Source: Lentzea xinjiangensis (GTDB lineage: Bacteria > Actinomycetota > Actinomycetes > Mycobacteriales > Pseudonocardiaceae). From it: 64,000 nt of DNA. This document shows positions 53,378 to 62,876 of the stretch, piece after piece (the stretch's first letter is position 1; every line of letters begins with the position of its first letter). The notes below the pieces were generated by a model. That model was not told the DNA's origin. It saw only the letters and a program-made list of their open reading frames with translations, and did not search any database. Location of the stretch: NCBI RefSeq assembly GCF_900110955.1, contig NZ_FOFR01000009.1:186001-250000 (forward strand). Reading direction: 5' to 3'. A program made the translations under genes and the position numbers.

Positions 53378-54196
53378 ATGCCCCCGAGCCGCCCCAGAAT
53401 CCTCTACGTCTCCCACCTCACCTACCCCGCCAGGGGCCGGCGCTACTGCGACGAGGACATCTACCTGACCGCGCGACTGCGGTCCCACTTCGACCTGGCC
53501 ATCGCGCACCCCGAGGACGCGGCGGCCCTGATGCCGGGCTTCGACGCGGTCGTGGTCCGCAACAGCGGCCCGGTGATGGACCACCCGCAGGCCCACGCGG
53601 ACTTCCGCGCCAGGGCCGAGGCCACGAACCAGCGCGTCTACAACCCGCTGACCGGCAAGGCGGACATGGCCGGCAAGCAGTACCTGATCGACCTGACCGA
53701 CCGGGGCTACCCGGTCATCCCCACGATCGACGACCCCGCGCACCTCGACCGCCTCGGCGAAACGACCGAGTACGTCGTGAAGCCGAAGGCGGGTGCGGAC
53801 TCGCACGGCCTGGAGTTCACCACGAGGGACGATTTGAAGGTCAAAGCGGGCACACTGATCCAGCCGAAGATCGATTTTCGGTACGAGGTGTCGTTCTACT
53901 TCGTGGATCACGACTTCCAGTACGCACTTCACGCACCTGACCCGGCGCGGCGCTGGGAACTCACGCACTACGACGCCACGGCCGAAGATCTGGAATTCGC
54001 GCAGAAGTTCATCACCTGGAACGACTTGCCCTACGGCATCCAACGGGTTGACGCCTGCCGCACGCAGGAGGGAGAACTCCTCTTGGTCGAACTGGAGGAT
54101 TTGAACCCGTACCTCTCGCTGGACCGCACGACGGACGAGATCAGGGCGGACTTCGTGAGCGCCATGACGAGGTCGATCCGACGATCACTCACATAG
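53378..54196 (+). CDS. ATP-grasp family protein (RimK/glutathione-synthetase-like)
   Basis: 272 residues. The pre-ATP-grasp part (1-95; RILYVSHLTYPARGRRYCDEDIYL, then FDAVVVRNSGPVMDHP) leads into the ATP-binding part: GKADMAGKQYLIDLTDRGYPVIPTI, EYVVKPKAGADSHGLEF (Lys and Gly-containing phosphate loop), DFRYEVSFYFVDHDFQYAL, and a metal-binding end LLLVELEDLNPYLSLD with Glu and Asn. Such enzymes ligate a carboxylate to an amine through an acyl-phosphate. No peptide-precursor, carrier or transporter gene adjoins it, so the substrate is unknown. It is single and upstream of kgd, with a 292-bp gap in which I see no gene. Confidence 0.78.
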   Translation: MPPSRPRILYVSHLTYPARGRRYCDEDIYLTARLRSHFDLAIAHPEDAAALMPGFDAVVVRNSGPVMDHPQAHADFRARAEATNQRVYNPLTGKADMAGKQYLIDLTDRGYPVIPTIDDPAHLDRLGETTEYVVKPKAGADSHGLEFTTRDDLKVKAGTLIQPKIDFRYEVSFYFVDHDFQYALHAPDPARRWELTHYDATAEDLEFAQKFITWNDLPYGIQRVDACRTQEGELLLVELEDLNPYLSLDRTTDEIRADFVSAMTRSIRRSLT

Positions 54197-54488
54197 CAAG
54201 ATCAATCTGTGCGGCACTCCCGTGGTACCTATCGTGAACTGGTCACTGCGTTCCGTGCGTATACCTGACCGGCAACTCGGTCGACATTGCTCTAAAGGGG
54301 GTGACGTAGCGCGACGCACATCAAGAAGTGCTCAACTGCGGGTGACGCGAGGGCCGTCCTGATCGATCCTGTGACCGAGCACTCCTTGCCAGGTGCCTCC
54401 AGCGTGTGAAGGCCCGCGCCGGGGGGACTAGCCTGACTACCGCATGAGTCAACACCAAGAGCGAGATGGATAGAGGCGAGCGCCAGCC

Positions 54489-57400
54489 GTGTCCAGCAGC
54501 AGTCCTGCGTCACAATTCGGGCCGAACGAGTGGCTCGTCGAGGAGATGTACGAGCAGTTCCTCGCGGACCCGTCATCCGTAGACCCGGCATGGCATGACT
54601 TCTTTGCCGACTACAAGCGTGCGGGCGGCAACGGCAGTACCGCCACGGCCAGCGCGGGTGGCTCCACGGCCACCACGACCGCGACCGTGACGCCGCCGGC
54701 CGCCGACACCGGCAAGGCCGCGCCCGCCGCCACCACCAAGCCCGCCGCGCAGCCGCAGCCGAAGTCGTCGGCCTCGCTGCCGTCGACCGGCAAGCCCGCG
54801 CCGCAGCAGGCCGCGAAGGCCAAGCCGGTCACGCAGAGCGCGCAGCCGGAGCAGAAGCAGCTGCGCGGTGCCGCCGCCGCGATCGCGAAGAACATGGAGC
54901 TCTCGCTCACCGTTCCGACCGCGACCAGCGTGCGCGCCGTGCCCGCGAAGCTGCTGGCCGACAACCGCATCGTCATCAACAACCACCTGAAGCGGACGCG
55001 CGGCGGGAAGGTCTCCTTCACGCACGTCATCGGCTACGCGGTGGTGCGGGCGCTGCAGGCGTACCCGAACATGAACCGGCACTACGCCGAGGTCGACGGC
55101 AAGCCGTTCGTCGTCACGCCGGAGCACGTGAACTTCGGCCTGGCGATCGACCTGCCCGGCAAGGACGGGCAGCGCACGCTGGTCGTCGCGTCGGTCAAGG
55201 GCTGCGAGAACATGACGTTCACGCAGTTCTGGCAGGCCTACGAGGACCTGATCCGCAAGGCCCGCAGCGGCTCGCTGACCGCCGAGGACTTCGGCGGCAC
55301 CACGATCTCGCTGACCAACCCCGGCACGATCGGCACGAACCACTCGGTTCCGCGCCTCACGGCCGGTCAGGGCGCGATCATCGGCGTCGGCGCCATGGAG
55401 TACCCCGCGCACTTCCAGGGCACCAGCGAGCAGGCGCTCACCGACATGGGCGTCAGCAAGATCATCACGCTGACCAGCACGTACGACCACCGCATCATCC
55501 AGGGTGCGGAGTCGGGCGAGTTCCTCAAGCGCATCCACCAGCTGCTGCTCGGCGAGGACGGCTTCTACGACGACATCTTCGCGTCGCTGCGGCTGCCCTA
55601 CGAGCCGATCCGCTGGGTCGCCGACATCCCCGAGGGCGCTGTCGACAAGACGGCCCGCGTCATCGAGCTGATCGACGCGTTCCGCACCCGCGGTCACCTG
55701 ATGGCCGACACGGACCCGCTGAACTACCGCCAGCGCAGCCACGCCGACCTGGACGTGCTCAGCCACGGCCTGACGCTGTGGGACCTCGACCGCGAGTTCC
55801 CCGTCGGCGGCTTCGCCGGCAAGGAGCGGATGAAGCTCCGCGACATCCTGGGCGTGCTGCGCAACTCGTACTGCCGCACCGTCGGCGTCGAGTACATGCA
55901 CATCCTGGAGCCGGAGGAGCGCCGCTGGATCCAGGAGCGCGTCGAGGTCCCGCACGAGAAGCCGCCGGCCACCGTGCAGAAGTACATCCTCAGCAAGCTG
56001 AACGCCGCTGAGGCGTTCGAGACGTTCCTGCAGACGAAGTACGTCGGCCAGAAGCGCTTCTCGCTGGAGGGCGGCGAGACCGTCATCCCGCTGCTCGACG
56101 CGGTGCTCGACAAGGCCGCCGAGCACGAGCTCGACGAGGTCGTCATCGGCATGCCGCACCGCGGCCGCCTCAACGTGCTCGCGAACATCGTCGGCAAGCC
56201 GATCTCGCAGATCTTCCGCGAGTTCGAGGGCAACCTCGACCCCGGCCAGGCGCACGGCTCCGGCGACGTGAAGTACCACCTCGGTGCCGAGGGCAAGTAC
56301 TTCCGGATGTTCGGCGACGGTGAGACCAAGGTGTCGCTGACGGCGAACCCGTCGCACCTCGAGGCCGTCGACCCGGTGCTCGAGGGCATCGTGCGCGCCA
56401 AGCAGGACCTGATCGACCGCGGCGGCGACGTGTTCCCCGTCCTCCCGGTCGCCATGCACGGTGACGCGGCCTTCGCCGGTCAGGGCGTCGTGGCCGAGAC
56501 GCTGAACCTGGCGCTCGTGCGCGGCTACCGCACCGGTGGCACGGTCCACATCGTCGTCAACAACCAGGTCGGCTTCACCACCGCGCCGGAGCACTCGCGG
56601 TCCTCGAAGTACTCGACCGACGTCGCGAAGATGATCGGTTCGCCGGTCTTCCACGTGAACGGCGACGACCCCGAGGCCTGCTACTGGGTCGCGAAGCTGG
56701 CCGTCGACTACCGCCAGGCGTTCCACAAGGACGTCGTGATCGACATGGTCTGCTACCGCCGCCGCGGCCACAACGAGGGCGACGACCCCTCGATGACGCA
56801 GCCGGCGATGTACGACGTGATCGACCAGAAGCGCTCGGTCCGCAAGACCTACACCGAGGCCCTGATCGGCCGCGGCGACATCACGGTCGAAGAGGCCGAG
56901 AAGGCGCTGCAGGACTTCTCCAGCCAGCTGGAGCACGTCTTCAACGAGGTCCGCGAGCTCGAGAAGCACCCGGTGACGGTCAGCCCGTCGGTGGAGGCCG
57001 AGCAGCAGATCCCGGCGAAGCTGCCCACCGGCATCTCGCGCGAGGTGCTGGAGCACATCGCCGACGCGCACGTGAACCTGCCCGAGGGCTTCACCCCGCA
57101 CGCCCGCGTCAAGCCGGTGCTCGAGCGCCGCGCGAAGATGGCGCGCGAGGGCGGCATCGACTGGGCGTTCGCCGAGCTGCTCGCGTTCGGCTCGCTCGCG
57201 CTGGAGGGTCGCAAGATCCGCCTGGCGGGCCAGGACTCGCGCCGCGGCACGTTCGTGCAGCGCCACGCGACCCTGATCGACCGCAAGACCGGCGAGGAGT
57301 ACACGCCGCTGCAGAACCTGTCGCCGGACCAGGGCAAGTTCATGGTCTACGACTCGGTGCTGTCGGAGTTCGCCGCGCTCGGCTTCGAGTACGGCTACTC

Positions 57401-58184
57401 GGTCGCGAACCCGCAGGCGCTGGTGCTGTGGGAGGCGCAGTTCGGCGACTTCGTCAACGGCGCGCAGCCGATCATCGACGAGTTCATCTCGTCCGGTGAG
57501 GCCAAGTGGGGTCAGCGTTCCGACGTCGTGATCCTGCTGCCGCACGGCCACGAGGGCCAGGGCCCCGACCACACGTCGGGCCGCATCGAGCGCTGGCTGC
57601 AGCTGTGCGCCGAGGGCTCCATGACCGTCGCGGTGCCGTCGACCCCGGCGAACTACTTCCACCTGCTGCGCCGCCACGCCCTCGACGGCGTCGACCGCCC
57701 GCTCGTGGTGTTCACGCCGAAGTCGATGCTGCGGCTGAAGGCCGCGGTCAGCGGGACGGACGAGTTCATCAACGACCGCTTCCAGTCGGTCATCGACGAC
57801 CCGACCATCAAGGACCCGAACGCGGTCACGAAGGTCCTGCTGTGCAGCGGCAAGATCTCCTACGAGCTGCACGCCGAGCGCGAGAAGCGCGGCGGCGGCG
57901 ACGTGGCGATCGTGCGCGTCGAGCAGCTCTACCCGGTCCCGGCCCGCAAGCTGACCGAGACGCTGGAGCGCTACCCGAACGCGAAGGACGTCCGCTGGGT
58001 GCAGGAGGAGCCGGCGAACCAGGGCGCCTGGCCGTTCTACGGCCTGGCCCTGCCGGAGCTCCTCCCGGAGCACCTCGGCACCGTCCGCCGCGTGTCCCGC
58101 CGCCCGATGGCCGCCCCGTCGGCCGGGTCGAGCAAGGTGCACGAGGTCGAGCAGCGCGAGATCATCACCCGCGCCTTCGAGTGA
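54489..58184 (+). CDS. kgd: 2-oxoglutarate decarboxylase/dehydrogenase E1 with E2-like succinyltransferase domain
   Basis: 1231 residues from GTG. The short N-terminal flexible part ([23 protein letters not shown]) is followed by an Ala/Pro/Lys linker (about 40-125), an E2-like acyltransferase domain (about 130-365; [18 protein letters not shown]), and the thiamine E1 part (about 400-1231; [54 protein letters not shown]). This E2-E1 fusion is the actinobacterial type, forming a complex with E2/E3 of pyruvate dehydrogenase in Corynebacterium and Mycobacterium, where FHA protein GarA/OdhI inhibits it. It drives the 2-oxoglutarate step of the TCA cycle. A small companion gene follows. Confidence 0.95.
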   Translation: MSSSSPASQFGPNEWLVEEMYEQFLADPSSVDPAWHDFFADYKRAGGNGSTATASAGGSTATTTATVTPPAADTGKAAPAATTKPAAQPQPKSSASLPSTGKPAPQQAAKAKPVTQSAQPEQKQLRGAAAAIAKNMELSLTVPTATSVRAVPAKLLADNRIVINNHLKRTRGGKVSFTHVIGYAVVRALQAYPNMNRHYAEVDGKPFVVTPEHVNFGLAIDLPGKDGQRTLVVASVKGCENMTFTQFWQAYEDLIRKARSGSLTAEDFGGTTISLTNPGTIGTNHSVPRLTAGQGAIIGVGAMEYPAHFQGTSEQALTDMGVSKIITLTSTYDHRIIQGAESGEFLKRIHQLLLGEDGFYDDIFASLRLPYEPIRWVADIPEGAVDKTARVIELIDAFRTRGHLMADTDPLNYRQRSHADLDVLSHGLTLWDLDREFPVGGFAGKERMKLRDILGVLRNSYCRTVGVEYMHILEPEERRWIQERVEVPHEKPPATVQKYILSKLNAAEAFETFLQTKYVGQKRFSLEGGETVIPLLDAVLDKAAEHELDEVVIGMPHRGRLNVLANIVGKPISQIFREFEGNLDPGQAHGSGDVKYHLGAEGKYFRMFGDGETKVSLTANPSHLEAVDPVLEGIVRAKQDLIDRGGDVFPVLPVAMHGDAAFAGQGVVAETLNLALVRGYRTGGTVHIVVNNQVGFTTAPEHSRSSKYSTDVAKMIGSPVFHVNGDDPEACYWVAKLAVDYRQAFHKDVVIDMVCYRRRGHNEGDDPSMTQPAMYDVIDQKRSVRKTYTEALIGRGDITVEEAEKALQDFSSQLEHVFNEVRELEKHPVTVSPSVEAEQQIPAKLPTGISREVLEHIADAHVNLPEGFTPHARVKPVLERRAKMAREGGIDWAFAELLAFGSLALEGRKIRLAGQDSRRGTFVQRHATLIDRKTGEEYTPLQNLSPDQGKFMVYDSVLSEFAALGFEYGYSVANPQALVLWEAQFGDFVNGAQPIIDEFISSGEAKWGQRSDVVILLPHGHEGQGPDHTSGRIERWLQLCAEGSMTVAVPSTPANYFHLLRRHALDGVDRPLVVFTPKSMLRLKAAVSGTDEFINDRFQSVIDDPTIKDPNAVTKVLLCSGKISYELHAEREKRGGGDVAIVRVEQLYPVPARKLTETLERYPNAKDVRWVQEEPANQGAWPFYGLALPELLPEHLGTVRRVSRRPMAAPSAGSSKVHEVEQREIITRAFE

Positions 58185-58264
58185 TCGGCGCGTGACCGCG
58201 GACGAGCCGCCGGACCTCCCCTGGTCCGGCGGCTCGTTCTCGCCAGGCCCACAGGAGTTCTGCC

Positions 58265-58444
58265 ATGTACTTCACCGACCGCGGCATCGAAGAGCTGGAG
58301 AAGCGGCGCGGCGACGAGGAGGTCACGTTCGCGTGGCTCGCCGACAAGCTGCGCGCGTTCGTCGACGCCAACCCTGACTTCGAGACGCCCATCGAGCGCC
58401 TGGCCACCTACCTGGCGCGCGACGACGACGATTTCGAAGACTAA
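58265..58444 (+). CDS. Small acidic protein downstream of kgd (DUF6104-like)
   Basis: 59 residues (MYFTDRGIEELEKRRGDEEV ... LATYLARDDDDFED). Length, opening and acidic tail match the short DUF6104 proteins found next to the 2-oxoglutarate decarboxylase gene in Streptomyces and relatives, a recollection that fits this position 80 bp after kgd. Function unknown; a subunit or regulator of the complex is only a suggestion from synteny. The start ATG has CAGGAG 7 bp upstream. Confidence 0.75.
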   Translation: MYFTDRGIEELEKRRGDEEVTFAWLADKLRAFVDANPDFETPIERLATYLARDDDDFED

Positions 58445-58497
58445 CCCCGCCACAACCACCATCGGTCCACTGCCACCCGCCCATTTTGACCGCACGT

Positions 58498-58536
58498 GGG
58501 GGCCCCGCGTTTCCCAGAAGGAAACGCGGGGCCCCC
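58498..58536. terminator. Strong bidirectional terminator
   Basis: Perfect 17-bp arms (GGGGGCCCCGCGTTTCC and complement) with a 5-nt loop, between the kgd companion gene and the convergent aldo/keto reductase gene. Confidence 0.8.
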
Positions 58537-58563
58537 GCGTTCCGCGAAGAAGGCGGGGGAGGG

Positions 58564-59556
58564 TTACCAGGCGTAGGCCTCCGGGGCCGGCTTGGACCCG
58601 TTCGGCGCCGGAGCCGGGAACAGCTCGTCGAGCTTGGCCAGCACGTCCGCGTCCAGCTTCAGCTCGGCGGCGCGCAGCGAGTTGTCGAGCTGCTCGCCGG
58701 TGCGCGGCCCGATGATCGGCGCGGTGACCCCGTCCTGGTGCAGCAACCAGGCCAGACCGACGTTGGCGGGGTCCTCGCCGATCTCGGCGCACAGCTTCTC
58801 GTAGGCATCGATGGTGTCCCGGTGCTTCTCCAGCGCGTCCGAGGAACGCCCGGAGGCACTGCGGGAGGCGCCTCCCTCCCGCTGCTTGCGCAGCACACCG
58901 CCCAGCAGGCCGCCGTGCAGCGGCGACCACGGGATCACCCCGAGCCCGTAGTGGCGGGCGGCGGGCAGGACCTCCAGCTCGACCCAGCGGGTCATCAGGT
59001 TGTAGATCGACTGCTCGGACACCAGCCCGAGGAACCCGCGGGTGCGTGCGGCCTCCTGGGCCTGGGCGATGTGCCACCCGGCGAAGTTGGACGAGCCGAA
59101 GTAGATGACCTTGCCCTGCTGGCGCAGCACGGAGAAGGCTTCCCAGATCTCGTCCCACGGCGTCTCGCGGTCGACGTGGTGCATCTGGTACAGGTCGATG
59201 TAGTCGGTTTGCAGGCGCTTCAACGACGCGTCGGCGGCGCGGCGGATGTTCAGGGCCGAGAGCTTGGTCTCGTTGGGCCAGTCGCCCATGCTGCCGTAGA
59301 GCTTGGTGGCGATGACCGTCCTCTCGCGACGGTTGCCGCCCTGGGCGAACCAGCGGCCGATGATGTTCTCGGTGACGCCCTCGCCCTGCTTCCAGCCGTA
59401 GACGTTGGCCGTGTCGAAGAAGTTGAGGCCGTGCTCGTGGGCGCGGTCCATGATCGCGTGGCTGTCGGCCTCGGACGTCTCGGGACCGAAGTTCATCGTG
59501 CCGAGGCACAGGCGGGAGACGGACAGGCCGCTGCGGCCGAGGTGGGTGTACTCCAT
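58564..59556 (-). CDS. Aldo/keto reductase
   Basis: 330 residues from ATG 59556. It has the (β/α)8 barrel with the catalytic tetrad: Asp in NFFDTANVYG with Tyr in the same segment, Lys in VIATKLYGSM, and His in YQMHHVDRETP. The NADPH-site end is APIIGPRTGEQLDNSLRAAEL. It belongs to the AKR group near the voltage-gated K+ channel beta subunit and general stress protein 69. Substrate unknown. It is 52 bp downstream of, and on the same strand as, an HTH gene and could be co-transcribed. Confidence 0.9.
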   Translation of the reverse strand: MEYTHLGRSGLSVSRLCLGTMNFGPETSEADSHAIMDRAHEHGLNFFDTANVYGWKQGEGVTENIIGRWFAQGGNRRERTVIATKLYGSMGDWPNETKLSALNIRRAADASLKRLQTDYIDLYQMHHVDRETPWDEIWEAFSVLRQQGKVIYFGSSNFAGWHIAQAQEAARTRGFLGLVSEQSIYNLMTRWVELEVLPAARHYGLGVIPWSPLHGGLLGGVLRKQREGGASRSASGRSSDALEKHRDTIDAYEKLCAEIGEDPANVGLAWLLHQDGVTAPIIGPRTGEQLDNSLRAAELKLDADVLAKLDELFPAPAPNGSKPAPEAYAW

Positions 59557-59608
59557 GCCCACCACCCTGCCCCGCGGCGCGGCGGCGTGCCACGTGGAGC
59601 TGCTCCAG

Positions 59609-60493
59609 CTACTCCCACTCCCACTTGACGCCGTGGACGTGACCGGCCTGGGCCTCGGGCACCACCAGGTGTGCCGCGCACGTGGTGCCGATCCACAGCT
59701 CGCCGGTCTCGACGTCCGGCGCGTCCGGTCCCGGCCGGGTGAAGCTGTGGCAGCGCACGGGGACGGCGCCGGGGTGGAACTCGACCTCCAGCACGTAGTT
59801 GCGCAGCGTGCGCAGGAACGTGCGGTCCGCGGAGGCGCTGTCCGCACCGGGGTCGGAGATCAGCCGCAGGTCCACGAGCGCGGTCTCGCCCGCGCGCAGC
59901 ACCCGGTCGAGGATGATCTCGGCGACGAGCAGCTTGTGGTCGTCGTCCCTGCGCACCCTGCCCACGCGGCACGACTTCTCGGCGACGATGTCGCCGGGAG
60001 AGCGGTCGGTGTCGTCGGCCGTCTTGGCGATGAGCATGCGGTCGACGCCGTCCTCGAACGCTTCGATCACCGCGCTGCTGCGGATCTCGACCTCGCGCCG
60101 GTCAGGGCCGATCACGGCCTGGTCGCGCACGCTGAGGTACTTCGCCGGGGCCGGCAGCAGCCGGTTGACGCGGGCGATCTCGCGGCCGAGGTCGATCGCC
60201 GCGTCCCCCCAGATGCCCTCCAGCGCGGTGGCGCGCTCGACCCAGCGGCCGCGCGGCCGCCTGCCCCCAAGGCTGCCGGTCAACGCCCCCGGCGCGAGTC
60301 GCAGGATCTCCTCCAGGGCGGCGACGGCCTGCAACGACTCGGGGCGTTCGGGACGGCTGCGGCCGCGGCGCCAGTAGCTCAGCGTCGACAGGCTCACCTG
60401 CACGCCGCGCTGTTCGAGGTGGTGCTGGATCCGCTCCAGGCTGAGACCGCTCGCCTCGACGGCCCGTGCCAGCGCCTCCGCGAACTCGGCCAC
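59609..60493 (-). CDS. HTH-domain regulator with conserved C-terminal domain, paralogue A
   Basis: 294 residues. The N-terminal HTH (about 1-60) reads SLERIQHHLEQRGVQVSLSTLSYWRRGRSRPERPESL. The C-terminal 200 residues have the blocks VIGPDRREVEI, LVAEIILDRVLRAGETALVD and HSFTRPGPDAPDVETGELWIG, ending GVKWEWE. I recognise this as a recurring actinobacterial architecture but know no function for the C-terminal domain, which looks β-rich. It is 298 bp from a paralogue with the same orientation. A 9-bp direct repeat lies about 50-70 bp upstream of its start. Confidence 0.75.
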   Translation of the reverse strand: MAEFAEALARAVEASGLSLERIQHHLEQRGVQVSLSTLSYWRRGRSRPERPESLQAVAALEEILRLAPGALTGSLGGRRPRGRWVERATALEGIWGDAAIDLGREIARVNRLLPAPAKYLSVRDQAVIGPDRREVEIRSSAVIEAFEDGVDRMLIAKTADDTDRSPGDIVAEKSCRVGRVRRDDDHKLLVAEIILDRVLRAGETALVDLRLISDPGADSASADRTFLRTLRNYVLEVEFHPGAVPVRCHSFTRPGPDAPDVETGELWIGTTCAAHLVVPEAQAGHVHGVKWEWE

Positions 60494-60543
60494 GAGCGAA
60501 TGCTACGACCGGTGATCGACTCCGGCGCACCGCGCGTGCCGCC

Positions 60544-60561
60544 ACAGTTTTGACAGTTTTG
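60544..60561 (-). repeat. Tandem 9-bp direct repeat upstream of HTH paralogue A
   Basis: Two perfect head-to-tail copies of ACAGTTTTG, AT-rich within a GC-rich gap, in the expected promoter or operator position of the downstream gene. The remainder of the 298-bp gap holds two hairpins and no gene. Confidence 0.5.
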
Positions 60562-60669
60562 ACGACTGAAGTTTCGAACCTGTCATCCGGTGCACGGATC
60601 GCGTTAGTTTTCCGGTGTTCCCGAGTTCATCCCCACCGGGAGGAACGAGCCGGTGAACGCCCGGAACCT

Positions 60670-60700
60670 GCCGTCGCCGCACCCCTGCAGCGGCGACGGC
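60670..60700. terminator. Hairpin after HTH paralogue B
   Basis: Perfect 10-bp arms GCCGTCGCCG / CGGCGACGGC with an 11-nt loop, about 90 bp past the stop. Confidence 0.5.
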
Positions 60701-60769
60701 CATCCTGGCGCCCCTGATGCACAGGCCGAATGCGGCTCGGCCGACCGCATCTTCTCGACGGGGGCGCTT

Positions 60770-60810
60770 GCGGTGGGGGTGGGAGCGAGGCCTACTCCCA
60801 CTCCCACCGC
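60770..60810 (-). terminator. Hairpin spanning the stop codon of HTH paralogue B
   Basis: 16-nt arms pairing at 15 positions (60770-60785 / 60795-60810) with the stop codon in the loop. One arm encodes the C-terminal VRWEWE, so coding and termination overlap. Confidence 0.5.
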
Positions 60811-61682
60811 ACTCCGTAGATCCCGGGCTTCGAGTTCCGCACGTGGATGTGCGTCGACGCCGTCGTCCCGATCCACAGGTCGCTCAACGCGGTCTCCGGC
60901 TCGTGCAGCGACGGCCTGGCGAACCGGTAGCACCGCGCGGGCACGGCGTCCGGGTGGAAGTCGATCTGGAGCACGTAGTCGCCCACCGGCCGCAGGAACC
61001 GCCGGTCGCAGACCTCGCTGTCGGCACCGGGCCTCATCCGGACGGTGTAGTCGACGAGAGCGGTCTCCCCCGCCCTGAGCACCCGGTCGAAGAGGACCTC
61101 CGCGACGAGGAAGCCGGTGGCGTCCTCGCTGCGCACCCGCCCGAGCCGGCACGGCGCGCCCGCCTCGATCGTCGCCACGCCGAGGTCCGCGGCGTCGGCG
61201 AGCTGGATGGCCAGGAACCTGTCGACGCCGTCCTCCAGTGCCTGCACGACGCCGGTGCAGTGCATCTCGACCTCGCGCCGGTCCGGCCCGATCACCTGCC
61301 GGTCCTTCACGGTGAGGTACGTCGACGCCGTCGGTTGCAGCCGGTCGATCCGCGAGATGACCTCACCGAGGTCGGTGGCCCGCGAGTCCCACATGTCCTC
61401 CAGCGACATCGCCTGGCCGACCCACCGCCCGCGCGGCCGCCGGTCGCCGAGCCGGTCGGTGAGGAAGCCGCCGTCCAGGTGGAGGAGCTCCTCCAGCGCG
61501 GCCACGACCTTGAGCGACTCCGGCCGCTCCGGCCTGCTGCGGCCGCGGCGCCAGTAGCTCAGCGTCGACAGGCTCACCTGCATGCCGCGGGCGGCCAGGT
61601 GGTGCTGGATGCGTTCGAGGCTGAGCCCGCTGTCGTCGACGGCTTTCGTCAGCGCTTCGGCGAAGTCGACCACACCGGGCAC
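60792..61682 (-). CDS. HTH-domain regulator with conserved C-terminal domain, paralogue B
   Basis: 296 residues. It has the same architecture as the gene at 59609: HTH with LSLERIQHHLAARGMQVSLSTLSYWRRGRSRPERPESL, then RPRGRWVGQAMSLEDMWDSRA, VIGPDRREVEM, VLFDRVLRAGETALVDY and the ending GVRWEWE. The HTH halves are nearly identical between the copies while the C-terminal domains have diverged, as expected for a tandem duplication with specialised sensing. It could bind the same DNA sites as its paralogue. Function unknown. Confidence 0.75.
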   Translation of the reverse strand: MPGVVDFAEALTKAVDDSGLSLERIQHHLAARGMQVSLSTLSYWRRGRSRPERPESLKVVAALEELLHLDGGFLTDRLGDRRPRGRWVGQAMSLEDMWDSRATDLGEVISRIDRLQPTASTYLTVKDRQVIGPDRREVEMHCTGVVQALEDGVDRFLAIQLADAADLGVATIEAGAPCRLGRVRSEDATGFLVAEVLFDRVLRAGETALVDYTVRMRPGADSEVCDRRFLRPVGDYVLQIDFHPDAVPARCYRFARPSLHEPETALSDLWIGTTASTHIHVRNSKPGIYGVRWEWE

Positions 61683-61742
61683 CGTACGGCCGCACTCCCC
61701 TGCGCCGACAGGCCCACAAGGAGGGTTGACGAACCGGCGGCC

Positions 61743-62876
61743 TCACACGACGCGTGCACCGCCACGCCAGACGGCGTGGGTCAGCGGGACGCCGGGGCGG
61801 TAGGCCAGGTGGGTGATCGACGGCGCGTCCAGCACGTGCAGGTCGGCGCGTGCGCCAGGCCTGATCGCGCCGACGTCGTCGCGGCGCAGTGCCCGCGCTC
61901 CGCCCGCCGTCGCCGCCCACACGGCCTCCTGCACGGTCATCCGCATCTGCAGCACCGCGGTGGCCACGCAGAACGCCATCGACGAGGTGTAGGACGAGCC
62001 CGGGTTGCAGTTGCTCGCGAGCGCCACGGTCGCGCCGGCGTCCAGCAGCGCGCGGGCCGGTGGCAGTGCCTGGCGGGTCGACAGGTCGCACGCCGGGAGC
62101 AGCGTGGCGACGGTGCCGGAGGACGCCAGGGCGTCGACGTCCGCCGCGGACAGGTAGGTGCAGTGGTCGACCGACGCCGCGCCCAGCTCCACGGCCAGCC
62201 GCACGCCGGGACCCTCGCCGAGCTGGTTGCCGTGGACGCGCAGGCCCAGGCCCTTGGCCCTGGCCGCCTCCAGCACCGCCTTCGCCTGGTCGTGGCCGAA
62301 GGCGCCCTCCTCGCAGAACACGTCGGCCCAGCGCACGAGGGGCGCCACGGCGTCGAGCATCTCGCCGCGGACCAGCTCGACGTAGGTGTCGGCGTCGGCA
62401 CCGGGCGGGACGAGGTGGGCGCCGAGGAACGTGACCTCGTCGGCGTGCTCGGCCGCGACACGGGCGGACCGCACCTCGTCGGCCACGGTGAGGCCGTAGC
62501 CGGTCTTGGTCTCGACGAACGTCGTGCCCTGCCGGAGCGCCTCGGCGACGTGCTTGCGCACGACCTCCGACAGCTCTTCGTCGGTCGCCCGCCGGGTCGC
62601 GTCGACGGTCACGGCGATGCCGCCCGCGGTGTAGGGCTGACCGGCCATGCGCGCACCGAACTCGGCGGTGCGGTCACCGGCGAAGACCAGGTGGGTGTGG
62701 CTGTCGACCCAGCCGGGCAGCACCGCGCGGCCTTCGACGTCGACGTGCTCGTCGGCGGCGGGTGCGCGCCGGGACGACCCCACCCACGCGATCCGCTCGC
62801 CGTCGAGCACCAGCGCGTCGCCGGTGGCGTCGCTGTTCGTGGTCAGCTCGCCGATGCCGGTGACCAGCACGCTCAT
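61743..62876 (-). CDS. hutI: Imidazolonepropionase
   Basis: 377 residues of the amidohydrolase superfamily. Metal site: [17 protein letters not shown] (HxH); [11 protein letters not shown] precedes [16 protein letters not shown] holds the third metal His, and the final Asp region is [15 protein letters not shown]. It hydrolyses 4-imidazolone-5-propanoate to N-formimino-L-glutamate in histidine breakdown. Its ATG overlaps the stop of hutF by 4 bp (ATGA), giving coupled expression. Its C-terminal codons are followed by a 60-bp gap to the HTH gene, with no terminator seen. Confidence 0.94.
   Translation of the reverse strand: MSVLVTGIGELTTNSDATGDALVLDGERIAWVGSSRRAPAADEHVDVEGRAVLPGWVDSHTHLVFAGDRTAEFGARMAGQPYTAGGIAVTVDATRRATDEELSEVVRKHVAEALRQGTTFVETKTGYGLTVADEVRSARVAAEHADEVTFLGAHLVPPGADADTYVELVRGEMLDAVAPLVRWADVFCEEGAFGHDQAKAVLEAARAKGLGLRVHGNQLGEGPGVRLAVELGAASVDHCTYLSAADVDALASSGTVATLLPACDLSTRQALPPARALLDAGATVALASNCNPGSSYTSSMAFCVATAVLQMRMTVQEAVWAATAGGARALRRDDVGAIRPGARADLHVLDAPSITHLAYRPGVPLTHAVWRGGARVV

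Noticed and set aside
54573..58142. 1189-residue open frame antisense to kgd
   Set aside because: Shadow frame; all conserved motifs are on the plus strand.
60653..61078. Plus-strand open frame of about 140 codons across the end of HTH paralogue B
   Set aside because: It lies mostly antisense to a clear gene and lacks a ribosome-binding site and any motif.
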